64,000 nt of DNA from Marivita sp030148515 (GTDB lineage: Bacteria > Pseudomonadota > Alphaproteobacteria > Rhodobacterales > Rhodobacteraceae): positions 3,348,001-3,412,000 of the forward strand of contig NZ_CP180351.1 of NCBI RefSeq assembly GCF_048006345.1, read 5' to 3'. The notes beneath the pieces are model-generated. The model did not search any database. It was not told where the DNA came from and was given only the letters and a program-made list of their open reading frames with translations. Shown piece after piece: positions 43,991-52,645 of this stretch; the first letter of the stretch is position 1; the number at the start of each line of letters is the position of its first letter. The position numbers were made by a program, and so were the translations under genes.

Positions 43991-45232
43991 TCAATGACCG
44001 AAGCGATGCGGGGAAAAGGGTGTCAGATTCAGGTTGCTGGGCTGGTCCGCGATCAGACCTGCAACAAGCCGCCCGGTTTTTGGACCGGCGGTCAGGCCGA
44101 TATGCTGGTGTCCGAAGGCGGTAAAGACCCCGGTGTTCCTGACCTCGCCAATCAGCGGCAAACTGTCCGTCGTCGCAGGCCTGTGACCCATCCACGTCTC
44201 TTCACGGTCGAATGCGAGGTTCGGAAAGGCCTCTGCAATCTTGCGCCGAAGCAAGGCGAATGGTGCCTCAGACGGGCCCGCTTCCAGCCCACCCAGTTCG
44301 ACGATCCCAGCACAGCGCAATCCCATCTGCATCGGTGTTGCAACAAATTTTCCGGACGTGATCATGCAGGGCTGGCGCGGTGCGCCGGACGGGTTGGTCA
44401 TGACGATGTGGTAGCCTCGTTCACTTTCCAGCGGGATCTTCAAACCAAGCCGCGCCATCAAGGATTTGGACCACGCGCCAGAGGCGACCACGATGCTGTC
44501 GGCCTCCATCGGTCCTATGGATGTGATCAGCCGCGGGGCCGCATTCTCTTGGGTTTCGATGTCTTCGACAGTGGCTTTGACGACGCGACCACCCATCTGT
44601 TCGAACTCCCGTGCGAGTGCTGCAACATATCCACCGGGATTGGTGACGAACCCATGATCCTTGACAACGGCAAGACATGTGATCGAGGGGCCGAAACTTG
44701 GCTCGAACTCTTGAACGGCTGTGCCTTCGATCAGGGTGGGAATGAACCCATGTTCCCGGCGCAAGGCCCAAGCGTATTGGTCTTTCTCGAAGTCCGCGCG
44801 TGTACCATAGGCGTAGACGTAGTCGCTCTTGCAAAGAAACGCACGGGCCGCCAGACCTTCGGTCAGGGCGAAATGCTGGTCCACTGTATCGGTGGTCATG
44901 TCGGCAAGGTCAGATGCGATACGCCGCGCATCCCGGTCATTCGCGTGTTTGAGATAGCGGACCAGCCAAGGCGCGATACGTGGCAGATACGACCAGCGCA
45001 GAAACAGGGGCGACCCGGGATCCAGCACCATTTTCGGTGCCTTCGTGATCAGGCCCGGTGTCGTGACCGGCACCATCGAACCCGCTGCCAACAAGCCCGC
45101 ATTGCCGAACGATGTGCCCTGCCCCGGCCCATCCCGGTCAACGATCGTGACGTCCTGTCCAAACCGCCGCAGCCAGATGGCGGTTGACACACCGACAATA
45201 CCGGCACCGATCACAATGACATGTTTGGCCAT
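43991..45232 (-). CDS. FAD-dependent D-amino acid dehydrogenase-like oxidoreductase (DadA family)
   Basis: 413 aa from the ATG at 45232, with AGGA 8 bases upstream; an ATG at 45241 is also possible. The N-terminal FAD site HVIVIGAGIVGVSTAIWLRRFG and the GQGTSFGNAGLLAAGS segment are typical of DadA, a membrane-associated quinone-linked D-amino acid dehydrogenase. GYHIVMTNPSG, ELGGLEAGPSEAPF and the C-terminal WMGHRPATTDSLPLIG plus GHQHIGLTAGPKTGRLVA are conserved in the family. The substrate could be a D-amino acid or another amine such as hydroxyproline or a sarcosine-like compound. The neighbours give no pathway clue. Confidence 0.82.
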   Translation of the reverse strand: MAKHVIVIGAGIVGVSTAIWLRRFGQDVTIVDRDGPGQGTSFGNAGLLAAGSMVPVTTPGLITKAPKMVLDPGSPLFLRWSYLPRIAPWLVRYLKHANDRDARRIASDLADMTTDTVDQHFALTEGLAARAFLCKSDYVYAYGTRADFEKDQYAWALRREHGFIPTLIEGTAVQEFEPSFGPSITCLAVVKDHGFVTNPGGYVAALAREFEQMGGRVVKATVEDIETQENAAPRLITSIGPMEADSIVVASGAWSKSLMARLGLKIPLESERGYHIVMTNPSGAPRQPCMITSGKFVATPMQMGLRCAGIVELGGLEAGPSEAPFALLRRKIAEAFPNLAFDREETWMGHRPATTDSLPLIGEVRNTGVFTAFGHQHIGLTAGPKTGRLVAGLIADQPSNLNLTPFSPHRFGH

Positions 45233-45393
45233 AGAGGACATCCTGTTTGCGCCGGCGGGAGTCAAACGGCGTTATGGCAGGATGGCACGGACGAACGGTC
45301 TATTCCAGAGGATGCACCTTGGCAGGTCGCACCATACGACGCCTTGAATTCACGCCACCGCGAGACAGCTTGCGTGGTGTGGAGGACGTTGCG

Positions 45394-46167
45394 ATGCGAA
45401 AGAGACTGAGCGGTGTCGGACTGGCGGTTGCGATGGGATCGGCAACCATGGCGGAGGCGGAAATCTACCACCGGGAAACCATTTCCGATTTCAGGGCCGT
45501 CAGCATCGCCTATGACGCTCTTGTCTGCGGGATTTGGGTCGCCAATGAAAGCAATGAAGTTGTTCTGCTGTCGACCTTCGGCAAGGAACTACGCCGTTTC
45601 GACACGGGCATGCGCTCAGTGCGCAGCCTGACGGTCGAGGAGGACGGCATCCTGATCGCCAGTGGCTGGGGCGAGTTTCGACGTCTGGACCGGGATGGGC
45701 GGCCAATCGACTCTCCCTTTCGGCTCAGCGAAACGCTCTACGATACCGAAGGTTTGCACCGCGACGCCGACGGAAGTTTTCTTGTGGTCGAGGATGATCC
45801 GTCACGGCTGATGCGGATTGCACCAGACGGCACTGTTCTGATGGAACTGTTCGGAGACAGATTTGACCCGCCGATGACAGAACCGCAGGGCGTCACGCGT
45901 GATCCCTATTCGGGTAACATACTTGTTGTGGACGACAATGAAGGTTTGAACAGCCTGTTTGAACTGGCCCCAGACGGGCGCGTTCTGTCGGTCACACCCT
46001 TGTCGCAATACGGGTTCGACGCGGAAGGGGTGGCGCTGCAACCAGAGACCGGAACGCTTTATGTCGGGTTCGACAGCGGACAGGCGCTGGCGATTTTCGA
46101 CTGGATTCCAACGGAAATCACCATCGATACACCCTTGGAGCGCGGGCCCGATTGCGCCTATTCGTAA
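45394..46167 (+). CDS. Secreted beta-propeller-like protein (SMP-30/NHL-like)
   Basis: 257 aa from the ATG at 45394, which has GGAGGA 8 bases upstream. The signal peptide is MRKRLSGVGLAVAMGSATMAEA. The mature part shows repeating beta-blades with DG turns (VEEDGILIASGW, LDRDGRPIDSPF, HRDADGSFLVVEDDPSRL, RIAPDGTVLMELFG, RDPYSGNILVVDDNE, LQPETGTLYVGFDSGQ). Such folds bind ligands or act as lactonases or phytase-like esterases; the catalytic residues are not clear here, so no activity is assigned. It is divergent from the DadA-like gene, and a strong inverted repeat spans its stop codon. Confidence 0.7.
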   Translation: MRKRLSGVGLAVAMGSATMAEAEIYHRETISDFRAVSIAYDALVCGIWVANESNEVVLLSTFGKELRRFDTGMRSVRSLTVEEDGILIASGWGEFRRLDRDGRPIDSPFRLSETLYDTEGLHRDADGSFLVVEDDPSRLMRIAPDGTVLMELFGDRFDPPMTEPQGVTRDPYSGNILVVDDNEGLNSLFELAPDGRVLSVTPLSQYGFDAEGVALQPETGTLYVGFDSGQALAIFDWIPTEITIDTPLERGPDCAYS

Positions 46168-46176
46168 TCGGGCCCG
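46143..46176. terminator. Hairpin spanning the stop of the propeller gene, convergent boundary
   Basis: CGGGCCCGATT (46143-46153) and AATCGGGCCCG (46166-46176) form an 11-bp stem with a 12-base loop, followed 8 bases later by GGTTTTA. The right arm contains the last two bases of the TAA stop. It lies at the junction of two convergent genes (stop 46167 and stop 46195), so it may end transcription from the left. Confidence 0.55.
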
Positions 46177-46194
46177 AGACGCGGTTTTACCGGC

Positions 46195-48312
46195 TTAGGC
46201 CGCTTCAGGAACGGCGGTCATCGGCGGTGTTTTTCCAAAGCGGATGTTGACCATCAAAAGACCGAACGTTGCGATTGCCCCAATGATGTTCAGGATCAGG
46301 GCGTCAGGCCACAAAGTCGCAAGCCCCGCCGCGAGGCAAAGCGCGCGCATGATCCAGCCAAGCGGCTTTTCCATACATCCCTGCAAAGCGCCCGCAAGGG
46401 CGTACACCCCGACAACGCCAAAGCAGAACACCTGGATCATCGCGGGCCAATCGCCGGACAGGAAAGGCGTGTAGGCGAAAAGCACCGGGATGATGTAGAG
46501 GCCCTTGGCCAGTTTCCAGCTGGCCACACCCGTGGCCATTGCGGGCGCTTTGGCAATCGCCGCAGCGGTGAACGCCGCCAGGGCCACGGGGGGCGTGACG
46601 TTGCTGTCCTGCGAGAGCCAGAAGATGATCATATGGGCCGACAAGAGTGCACTGGTCGCAACGGCAGGTGGCACCACCAAATCCCGCACAGGTGCCGCGA
46701 TTTCCAGTGGCAGCGAGCGGATCAATCCAACCGCCTCGGCATGCGAAAGTTCTCGACTCAAGAGTTCGATCTGGTCCGGAATACCGAACATCAGCACCGC
46801 CTTCGCGGCCTCGGGCAGGGTACCGGCGGCAAGCTGCGCGATCACGAACTGGTCGCTGATCATGCCAGACAACGCCGGGGCCGATAGGGTGGCAAGCACG
46901 ATATAGGCTGCCGTCACAGGCAGACCCATGCCAAGAACCAGACTGGCCAGCGCGATCAGGATCAAGGCGATCATGATATTCCCACCCGCCCAGCTGGTGA
47001 TCATCAGGCTGAACGTGTTCCCAATCCCTGCGGTTGCGATGACGTTCACGACAAGTCCGACCGAACACAGCAGAACAGCCGTCAGAACCATGCCTTTCGA
47101 CCCCATCACGAAGGCTTCGAACACCGCCTTCGGGCCCATGCGGTTCTTCGTGAGCCAGCTTGACGCGATCACGGCAAGGATACCGAACACCGCCGCATAG
47201 GTGGGGGTGAACCCGGCGACCAAGAGACCGATCAATGTGCAGATCGGGATGATGAAACTCGCGCCCCCTTCCTTGAAGGCCGACCCCAGGGTCTGCCCTT
47301 CGTCCGGAAGCGGCTGGAGATTGTTGCGACGCGCTTCGATGCGGACGAAGAACGCGACAGATAGAAAGTAAAGCAGCGCTGGCAAGGCCGCGACTGCAAC
47401 GATCTTCTCGTAGGGAATCTGGGTAAAGCTGGCCATTACGAAGGCTCCGGCACCCATGATCGGGGGCATCAGCTGCCCACCCGTTGAGGCTGCCGCTTCG
47501 ACACCGCCTGCGAATTTCGGCTGAAACCCTGCGCGTTTCATCAGCGGAATGGTGATCACACCTGTTGAGGCCGTGTTGGCCACGGCAGACCCGGAAATCG
47601 TGCCTGTCAGGCCAGACGCGATCACAGCCACGATGCCCGGTCCACCCACCAGTTTGCCCGCCACGGCGCGGGCCATATTGATCACGAATTCGCCCGCACC
47701 CGAGCGCAACAGGAATGCACCAAAGATGATAAACAGGAAAACATAGGTCGATGAGATCCGCGCGATGGTGCCGAACATGGCGTCATCGCCGTAGATCGAC
47801 CTGAAGGCAACGGTTTCGGGACTTAGCCCGGGGAAAGAGAACACTCCCCCGACGAAGCGACCCCAATAGGCCACGTAGGTGAGCGACAGAATGATGAGGA
47901 TCGGAATGATGATTCCGGCAACGCGCCGCGTCAGTTCAATCGCGCCGATGATACAAATGCTTGCCGCAATCCAATCCATGGTCGAGAACTTGACGCCCCG
48001 GTCATAGATCGCGGTTTCCGCCTGCGCGAGCCAGACCGCAGAGACCGCGACGGCAATCCCCAGCGCGAAATCCAGTCCCACGGGGGCCGCTTTGCCGGAC
48101 GATCCGCGCCACATCGGATAGAGCAGCGCCGCCAACAACGCGAACCCGGCAAAGTGAAACGCATTGCGTTGCAGTTCGGACAGTACCGGATCAAACGCTA
48201 CATAGATATGGCCAACCGCGATCAAGAAACAGATGACCGAAATCGTCTTTTCCGCAAGCCCGTCGAATGAACGGAGTCGACCTCCGTCCTCGTCTTCTTC
48301 AGTTTTTGACAT
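46195..48312 (-). CDS. TAXI-type TRAP transporter fused permease
   Basis: 705 aa from the ATG at 48312. It is a fused small (4-helix) plus large (12-helix) membrane subunit, as usual for TAXI systems. The large-subunit signature is visible: GLTGTISGSAVANTASTGVI followed by IPLMKRAGFQPKFAGGVEAA and STGGQLMPPIMGAGAFVMA. Ion-driven uptake is expected, but the substrate of the TAXI group is generally unknown. The solute-binding gene lies just upstream on the same strand, separated by a 63-base gap with a hairpin that may lower permease expression. The DctB/DctD-like genes precede it. Confidence 0.92.
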   Translation of the reverse strand: MSKTEEDEDGGRLRSFDGLAEKTISVICFLIAVGHIYVAFDPVLSELQRNAFHFAGFALLAALLYPMWRGSSGKAAPVGLDFALGIAVAVSAVWLAQAETAIYDRGVKFSTMDWIAASICIIGAIELTRRVAGIIIPILIILSLTYVAYWGRFVGGVFSFPGLSPETVAFRSIYGDDAMFGTIARISSTYVFLFIIFGAFLLRSGAGEFVINMARAVAGKLVGGPGIVAVIASGLTGTISGSAVANTASTGVITIPLMKRAGFQPKFAGGVEAAASTGGQLMPPIMGAGAFVMASFTQIPYEKIVAVAALPALLYFLSVAFFVRIEARRNNLQPLPDEGQTLGSAFKEGGASFIIPICTLIGLLVAGFTPTYAAVFGILAVIASSWLTKNRMGPKAVFEAFVMGSKGMVLTAVLLCSVGLVVNVIATAGIGNTFSLMITSWAGGNIMIALILIALASLVLGMGLPVTAAYIVLATLSAPALSGMISDQFVIAQLAAGTLPEAAKAVLMFGIPDQIELLSRELSHAEAVGLIRSLPLEIAAPVRDLVVPPAVATSALLSAHMIIFWLSQDSNVTPPVALAAFTAAAIAKAPAMATGVASWKLAKGLYIIPVLFAYTPFLSGDWPAMIQVFCFGVVGVYALAGALQGCMEKPLGWIMRALCLAAGLATLWPDALILNIIGAIATFGLLMVNIRFGKTPPMTAVPEAA

Positions 48313-48335
48313 GGTCCCACCCAAACGTCAGAGAA

Positions 48336-48360
48336 CCAGCCCGCGTTTTGCACGGGCTGG
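48336..48360 (-). terminator. Intercistronic hairpin between TAXI binding protein and permease
   Basis: CCAGCCCG (48336-48343) and CGGGCTGG (48353-48360) make a perfect 8-bp stem with a 9-base loop. It lies between the solute-binding stop and the permease start without a clear U-run, so it is probably an attenuator or mRNA stabiliser that keeps binding protein in excess. Confidence 0.55.
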
Positions 48361-48375
48361 CCGAATTGGTGTGGT

Positions 48376-49386
48376 TCACTTCGCGATCAGGCGCTCGGGA
48401 ATATCCAAGCCGACTTCCTGATAATAACGCAGCGCACCGGGGTGCAGCGGCAGCGGCAGACCAGCAATCGCGCTTTCGATGCTCATCACCTTGGTTGCCG
48501 GGTGGATGGCCTGCAGGAAGGGCAGGTTCTCGTAGATCGCCTTGGTGATCTGGTAGACATGCTCTTCCGGGATATCCGCGTTGGTGGCCAGGAAGTTCGG
48601 TTGTGCGACGGTCTGCACATCCGTGTCCTGACCCGGATACGATCCGGCCGGAATGGTGTACGGGGTCCACAGACCACGATCCGAATCCGCCATTTTCATT
48701 TCTTCTTCGGTCAGGCTGAGCAGAGTGACGCTGTCACCTGCAGAGGCCATCAACTGGCTGATTGCACCAACCGGCACGCCGCCCGGAGCGCTAAGCCCCT
48801 TGACCTGACCGTTCTGGAGCGCTTCGGCAGACGGGCCATAGCCTCCGAAGACCAGCTCATAGTCTGTGTTGATGTCCACACCAAATCCCGACAGGATCAT
48901 TTCATTGGACCCGATCGTGCCCGAGTTCTGGGCACCCATCGCCATGCCCTCACCCTTGAGCGCTACCATGTCCGCCAGTGTTCCGGTCGGTGCCACGTCA
49001 GAGGACAGGACGAAGTGTTCAACGTTCTGCCACAGCATCGAGACAGAGCGCAGGTTCTCCTGCGGACCAACCTCTGCAATCGGGCCAGTGCCCGTCGCGG
49101 CATAATACCCGAAAAGACCCTGAAGAATGCCGAACTGCGCTTCGTTTTCGCGCATAAGGCGGATGTTTTCACCCGACCCGGCCGAGCTGATCGCGGACAT
49201 GCCGATCTTCTGGCTTGGCTCCAACTTGACCTTCACCAGCGTCGACAACGCGACGCCCACCGGATAGTAGGTGCCGCCCGTGGACGCAGTTGTCAGAACG
49301 TAGCTTCCACCTTCACTCTGCGCATGCGCCGCGACACCCGACAGAGAAATCGTCGCCGCAAGTGCGGCGGTCTTGAAGTAGTTCAT
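48376..49386 (-). CDS. TAXI family TRAP transporter solute-binding protein
   Basis: 336 aa. A signal peptide (AALAATISLSGVAAHAQ) is followed by the TAXI-family start SYVLTTASTGGTYYPVGVALSTLV, then SAGSGENIRLMRENEAQFGILQG, MGAQNSGTIGSNEMILSGFG and the C-terminal HPGALRYYQEVGLDIPE. The periplasmic protein captures the substrate for the permease gene 63 bases downstream. It is preceded by a two-component pair on the same strand, likely its regulator. No clear sigma54 promoter (GG-N10-GC) was found in the 122-base gap upstream, which fits the missing GAFTGA loop of that regulator. Confidence 0.93.
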   Translation of the reverse strand: MNYFKTAALAATISLSGVAAHAQSEGGSYVLTTASTGGTYYPVGVALSTLVKVKLEPSQKIGMSAISSAGSGENIRLMRENEAQFGILQGLFGYYAATGTGPIAEVGPQENLRSVSMLWQNVEHFVLSSDVAPTGTLADMVALKGEGMAMGAQNSGTIGSNEMILSGFGVDINTDYELVFGGYGPSAEALQNGQVKGLSAPGGVPVGAISQLMASAGDSVTLLSLTEEEMKMADSDRGLWTPYTIPAGSYPGQDTDVQTVAQPNFLATNADIPEEHVYQITKAIYENLPFLQAIHPATKVMSIESAIAGLPLPLHPGALRYYQEVGLDIPERLIAK

Positions 49387-49484
49387 GTAGTCCTCCCCAT
49401 TATACGCACCTTAACAGCGCTGGAGCAGACCATACGCGCTTGAATCGATTTCGGATAGGAATCAATCCGCAGGTTAGCGACAAC

Positions 49485-49509
49485 AGCCCTTGCGGAAATC
49501 CGCAGGGCT
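49485..49509 (-). terminator. Hairpin at the end of the DctD-like gene
   Basis: AGCCC-T-TGCGG / AAAT / CCGCA-GGGCT (49485-49509) forms a 10-bp stem with one bulged base, touching the stop codon of the response-regulator gene. There is no U-run on the minus strand. It may partly separate regulator from transporter expression. Confidence 0.45.
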
Positions 49510-50846
49510 CAGTCCAGAAGCTTGGATTTCTCCAATCCGAGCTTCACGATCTTCTCATTCAGCGTCCGCCGCCCGATGCCCAGCGCTTCGGCCACCGCAT
49601 CCATGCGGCCGCCATGGTTCGAGATTGCCTGCGAAATCAGCGTCTTCTCGAACCGCGCGACAGCCTCACGCAGGGTTGCCGGGACGTCGTCGATAAGATC
49701 GTCGGTGCGCAGCGCCTCGGCAACCGATCCGCCCCCGCGCCGTGCGGCAAGGACCCGTCGTTCAGCCACATGGCGCAATTCACGCACGTTGCCGGGCCAG
49801 CTATGGGCCAGGAGGGCCGCAGCGTCTTCCGCAGTCATCTCGATGGGGCTGATCTCGTAGGTCTCACAAAACTGTTCGACGAAATGTTCGTAGAGAAGAA
49901 CAATGTCGTCACCACGCTCGATCAGCCTGGGCAGGCGCATTTCGAACGTATTGAGGCGGAACAGGAAATCCGCGCGAAATTTGCCGGCTTCGACCAGCGG
50001 TGCCAGATCTTCATTCGTGGCGGCCACGATACGCACATCTGTCTGAATCTCTTCATCGGTTCCGACGGGTTGGATCACCCCGGTTTCCAGCGCGCGCAGC
50101 AGCTTGATCTGCACCTCCAAGGGACAGGCCGCAACTTCGTCCAGAAACAAAGTGCCGCCATGCGCTTTGCGGAAACTTCCCAAAAGCGTGTGCGCCGTGC
50201 CGAACATCTGTTCTTCGACGCGGTCTGGTGCCAGCGAGGCGCAATTCAGCGCGACAAATTCCTTGTCGCGGCGCGGCCCTAACCGGTGCAGCGCGCGGGC
50301 GACCAGTTCCTTGCCTGTTCCCGTTTCGCCGGTGATCAGCACAGGGGCATCGGACAGGGCGAGGTCAATCGCCTCTTCCTTGAGCTTGGTCACACGCACA
50401 TCACCACCCAGCAGCACGCGGTCCAATCCCGACAGGGACACCAATTGTTCCCGCATCCGTTTGGTCATGTCCGACAAGCGATGCTGTTCTGCCGCATGCT
50501 TGAGAACCGTCAACAGCCGTCGCGGTTCGAACGGCTTTTCCAGAAAGGAGTAAGCCCCGTTCTGGATGGCATCCACCGCCATCGGGATATCGCCATGTGC
50601 CGAAATCAGAACCAACGGCGGCGACGGTCGCTTCGACATTGCCTCGAGAAGTTCGAGCCCTGACATTCCAGGCATCCGCACATCCGACAGGACCACGTCA
50701 GGCGCAGTCGCCTGAAGCCGCGACAGCGCGGCTTCTGCGCTGCCCACGGATTCAACGGCCCAATCCGATCTCTCCAACAGAACTGCAAGCGACTGGCGCA
50801 TCTCGGCGTCGTCATCGACGATCAAGGCACGAAACGGATCAGGCAT
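49509..50846 (-). CDS. DctD-like AAA+ response regulator lacking the GAFTGA loop
   Basis: 445 aa. Receiver domain 1-120 with phospho-acceptor Asp55 (VVLSDVRMPG); AAA+ domain with Walker A GETGTGKE (173-180) and Walker B GGTLFLDE (about 231-237); C-terminal Fis-type helix-turn-helix (GGRMDAVAEALGIGRRTLNEKI). In sigma54 activators the segment after FG holds GAFTGA, which contacts sigma54. Here the sequence runs QMFGTAHTLLGSFRKAHGG, so the loop is missing and shortened (about 50163-50204). It may activate sigma70 promoters or repress. It overlaps the sensor kinase by 8 bases and precedes a TAXI transporter. Confidence 0.88.
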   Translation of the reverse strand: MPDPFRALIVDDDAEMRQSLAVLLERSDWAVESVGSAEAALSRLQATAPDVVLSDVRMPGMSGLELLEAMSKRPSPPLVLISAHGDIPMAVDAIQNGAYSFLEKPFEPRRLLTVLKHAAEQHRLSDMTKRMREQLVSLSGLDRVLLGGDVRVTKLKEEAIDLALSDAPVLITGETGTGKELVARALHRLGPRRDKEFVALNCASLAPDRVEEQMFGTAHTLLGSFRKAHGGTLFLDEVAACPLEVQIKLLRALETGVIQPVGTDEEIQTDVRIVAATNEDLAPLVEAGKFRADFLFRLNTFEMRLPRLIERGDDIVLLYEHFVEQFCETYEISPIEMTAEDAAALLAHSWPGNVRELRHVAERRVLAARRGGGSVAEALRTDDLIDDVPATLREAVARFEKTLISQAISNHGGRMDAVAEALGIGRRTLNEKIVKLGLEKSKLLD

Positions 50847-52593
50847 CAGCGTTGTCAGGCTTGGGAAGGATGATCACAAAGACGGCCCCTTGATCCAGGT
50901 TGTTCTCCGCATTCAGCGTTCCGCCCATTTCGTTGATGATCTGGCCGGAAATGGCAAGACCAAGCCCCATACCCTTGCCCGAGGGTTTGGTGCTGAAGAA
51001 GGGCTTGCTTAGGTCCGCGATGTTCAGATCACCCAACCCGTGCCCATTGTCGGCAACGGTCAGAATAACGCTGCTGTCGCGCTCGTCCATGGAAAGGGTG
51101 ACACGTCCGTCCACTTTGCCTTCGGTTGCGTCGATGCCGTTGCGCAGAAGATTGACGATCACCTGCTCAAAGCGTTCAGGTCGCCCCCGCACACGGATTG
51201 GATGGTCAGGCAGCATGACATTCAGTCGGATACCTGCCTCCCGCGCTGTATGCTGCACCAGTTGGACAGCGGCCTGTACAGTGTCCTGAACCGGGAACGT
51301 TGTTGGCACAGACGCCGAGGTCCGACCGAACAGCCGCAACTGGTCCACGATCCGCTGCATCCGGTCGACAAGACCCGAAAGCTGCGGCCAGAGCGCGTTG
51401 GGTTCAGAATTGGCGGCGATTTCCTCGGCCACGAGGTAGTTGCGCATCGCGGAAATCGGCTGTCCCAGTTCATGTGTGATCGATGCCGACAATTGTCCCA
51501 ACGCGGCAAGCTGTTCCTTCTGCGCCAATTCGCTGCGCGCGGATTCAAGGTTTTTCTCGGCAATGCGCCGCTCTTCGATTTCGCGGGTCAATCGCTGACG
51601 GTCGGCATTGGAAATCGCCAGGGCATTTCGCAATTGCGCCGCACGGTAGACCGACGCGGCAACCGTCAAGAGCAGCAGTGTCATCAATCCACCCGCGACG
51701 TAGAGCAATGCCTGCCGCCGCGACTCGCGCACTTCGGACAAGAGGTGCAGCGACCAGTTCTCTTCCTCAAGATAGGCTTTGGTCCAGACATAGGCCGTCC
51801 CATCCAGCCGGGCACGACGTTCGCTTTCCGGTGTCCAGTCCAGTGGGAACAGGGTCTCACTGCCGAATTGCTGCTGCTCTTCCAGAGTGCGTCGATTGCC
51901 TTCCGACAAGGGCGACATGTAGCCATAAATCAGTTTGGGGTCGGAACTGGCCAACACGACACCCTGCTCATCCGCCACAAGCACCAGTTCGCCATTACCG
52001 GACATTGCGCGGCTCAGGTCGTTGAACCCGATCTTGACGGTGACCACACCCTGGATCGTTCCCTCCGCATCCCGCACCGGTTCCGCAATGAAATATCCGG
52101 GACGTCCCGTCGTGACGCCAACCGCATAGAACCGTCCCGCGCCCCCTGCGACGGCATCGCGGAAATACGGTCGGAAGGTGTAGTAGTTGCCAACAAGGCT
52201 GTCTGTATCGCGATAATTCGACGACGCCACCGTTTTGCCATTCAGGTCCAGAACGTAGATAAACTCTGCCCCGGCCCGCGATGCGATGTCCGCCAATATC
52301 GGATTCAACTCGTCGGTGTCTCCTGTCGTGAGTGCGTTCAAAGTGCTTTCGTCGATGGAAAGAACGTAGGGCAGATGCTCGAGCCGGGTCAGCGCGTCGT
52401 CGATGGACGAGGCAAAGAACTGCGCACGCTCGGGTGTCTGCGCCGCCTCGGTGCGCAAAAAATAGGATGCCAGAGCAAAGTAACTGGCTATCGCAACCGC
52501 GCACAGACCCAGCACAGCCGCGAAGACATAGAACGCCCGCTGCGGTGACGGGTCCCCTGTATATGTCGGCGATTTGGTCAGAGTATCTGGCAT
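50839..52593 (-). CDS. DctB-like membrane sensor histidine kinase
   Basis: 584 aa from the ATG at 52593 (an in-frame TTG lies 18 bases upstream). It has two membrane helices (YVFAAVLGLCAVAIASYFAL near the N-terminus and LYVAGGLMTLLLLTVAASVY) around a large periplasmic Cache-type sensor region with YVLDLNGKTVASSNYRD. The kinase core has the H-box LSASITHELGQPISAMRNYL, N-box VNLLRNGIDATEG, DNGHGLGD and GKGMGLGLAIS. It probably senses the substrate of the adjacent TAXI transporter and phosphorylates the DctD-like regulator, whose gene overlaps its stop by 8 bases. Confidence 0.9.
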   Translation of the reverse strand: MPDTLTKSPTYTGDPSPQRAFYVFAAVLGLCAVAIASYFALASYFLRTEAAQTPERAQFFASSIDDALTRLEHLPYVLSIDESTLNALTTGDTDELNPILADIASRAGAEFIYVLDLNGKTVASSNYRDTDSLVGNYYTFRPYFRDAVAGGAGRFYAVGVTTGRPGYFIAEPVRDAEGTIQGVVTVKIGFNDLSRAMSGNGELVLVADEQGVVLASSDPKLIYGYMSPLSEGNRRTLEEQQQFGSETLFPLDWTPESERRARLDGTAYVWTKAYLEEENWSLHLLSEVRESRRQALLYVAGGLMTLLLLTVAASVYRAAQLRNALAISNADRQRLTREIEERRIAEKNLESARSELAQKEQLAALGQLSASITHELGQPISAMRNYLVAEEIAANSEPNALWPQLSGLVDRMQRIVDQLRLFGRTSASVPTTFPVQDTVQAAVQLVQHTAREAGIRLNVMLPDHPIRVRGRPERFEQVIVNLLRNGIDATEGKVDGRVTLSMDERDSSVILTVADNGHGLGDLNIADLSKPFFSTKPSGKGMGLGLAISGQIINEMGGTLNAENNLDQGAVFVIILPKPDNADA

Positions 52594-52645
52594 CCCCGGA
52601 TCTATAGCCAAGGATGCTCGACAAAGTCAGCGATTAAATCCCCGC

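Noticed and set aside
49387..49508. Sigma54 promoter upstream of the TAXI binding-protein gene
   Set aside because: Only a GG-GC pair with wrong spacing (ATGGTCTGCTCCAGCGC) is present, and the adjacent regulator lacks GAFTGA.
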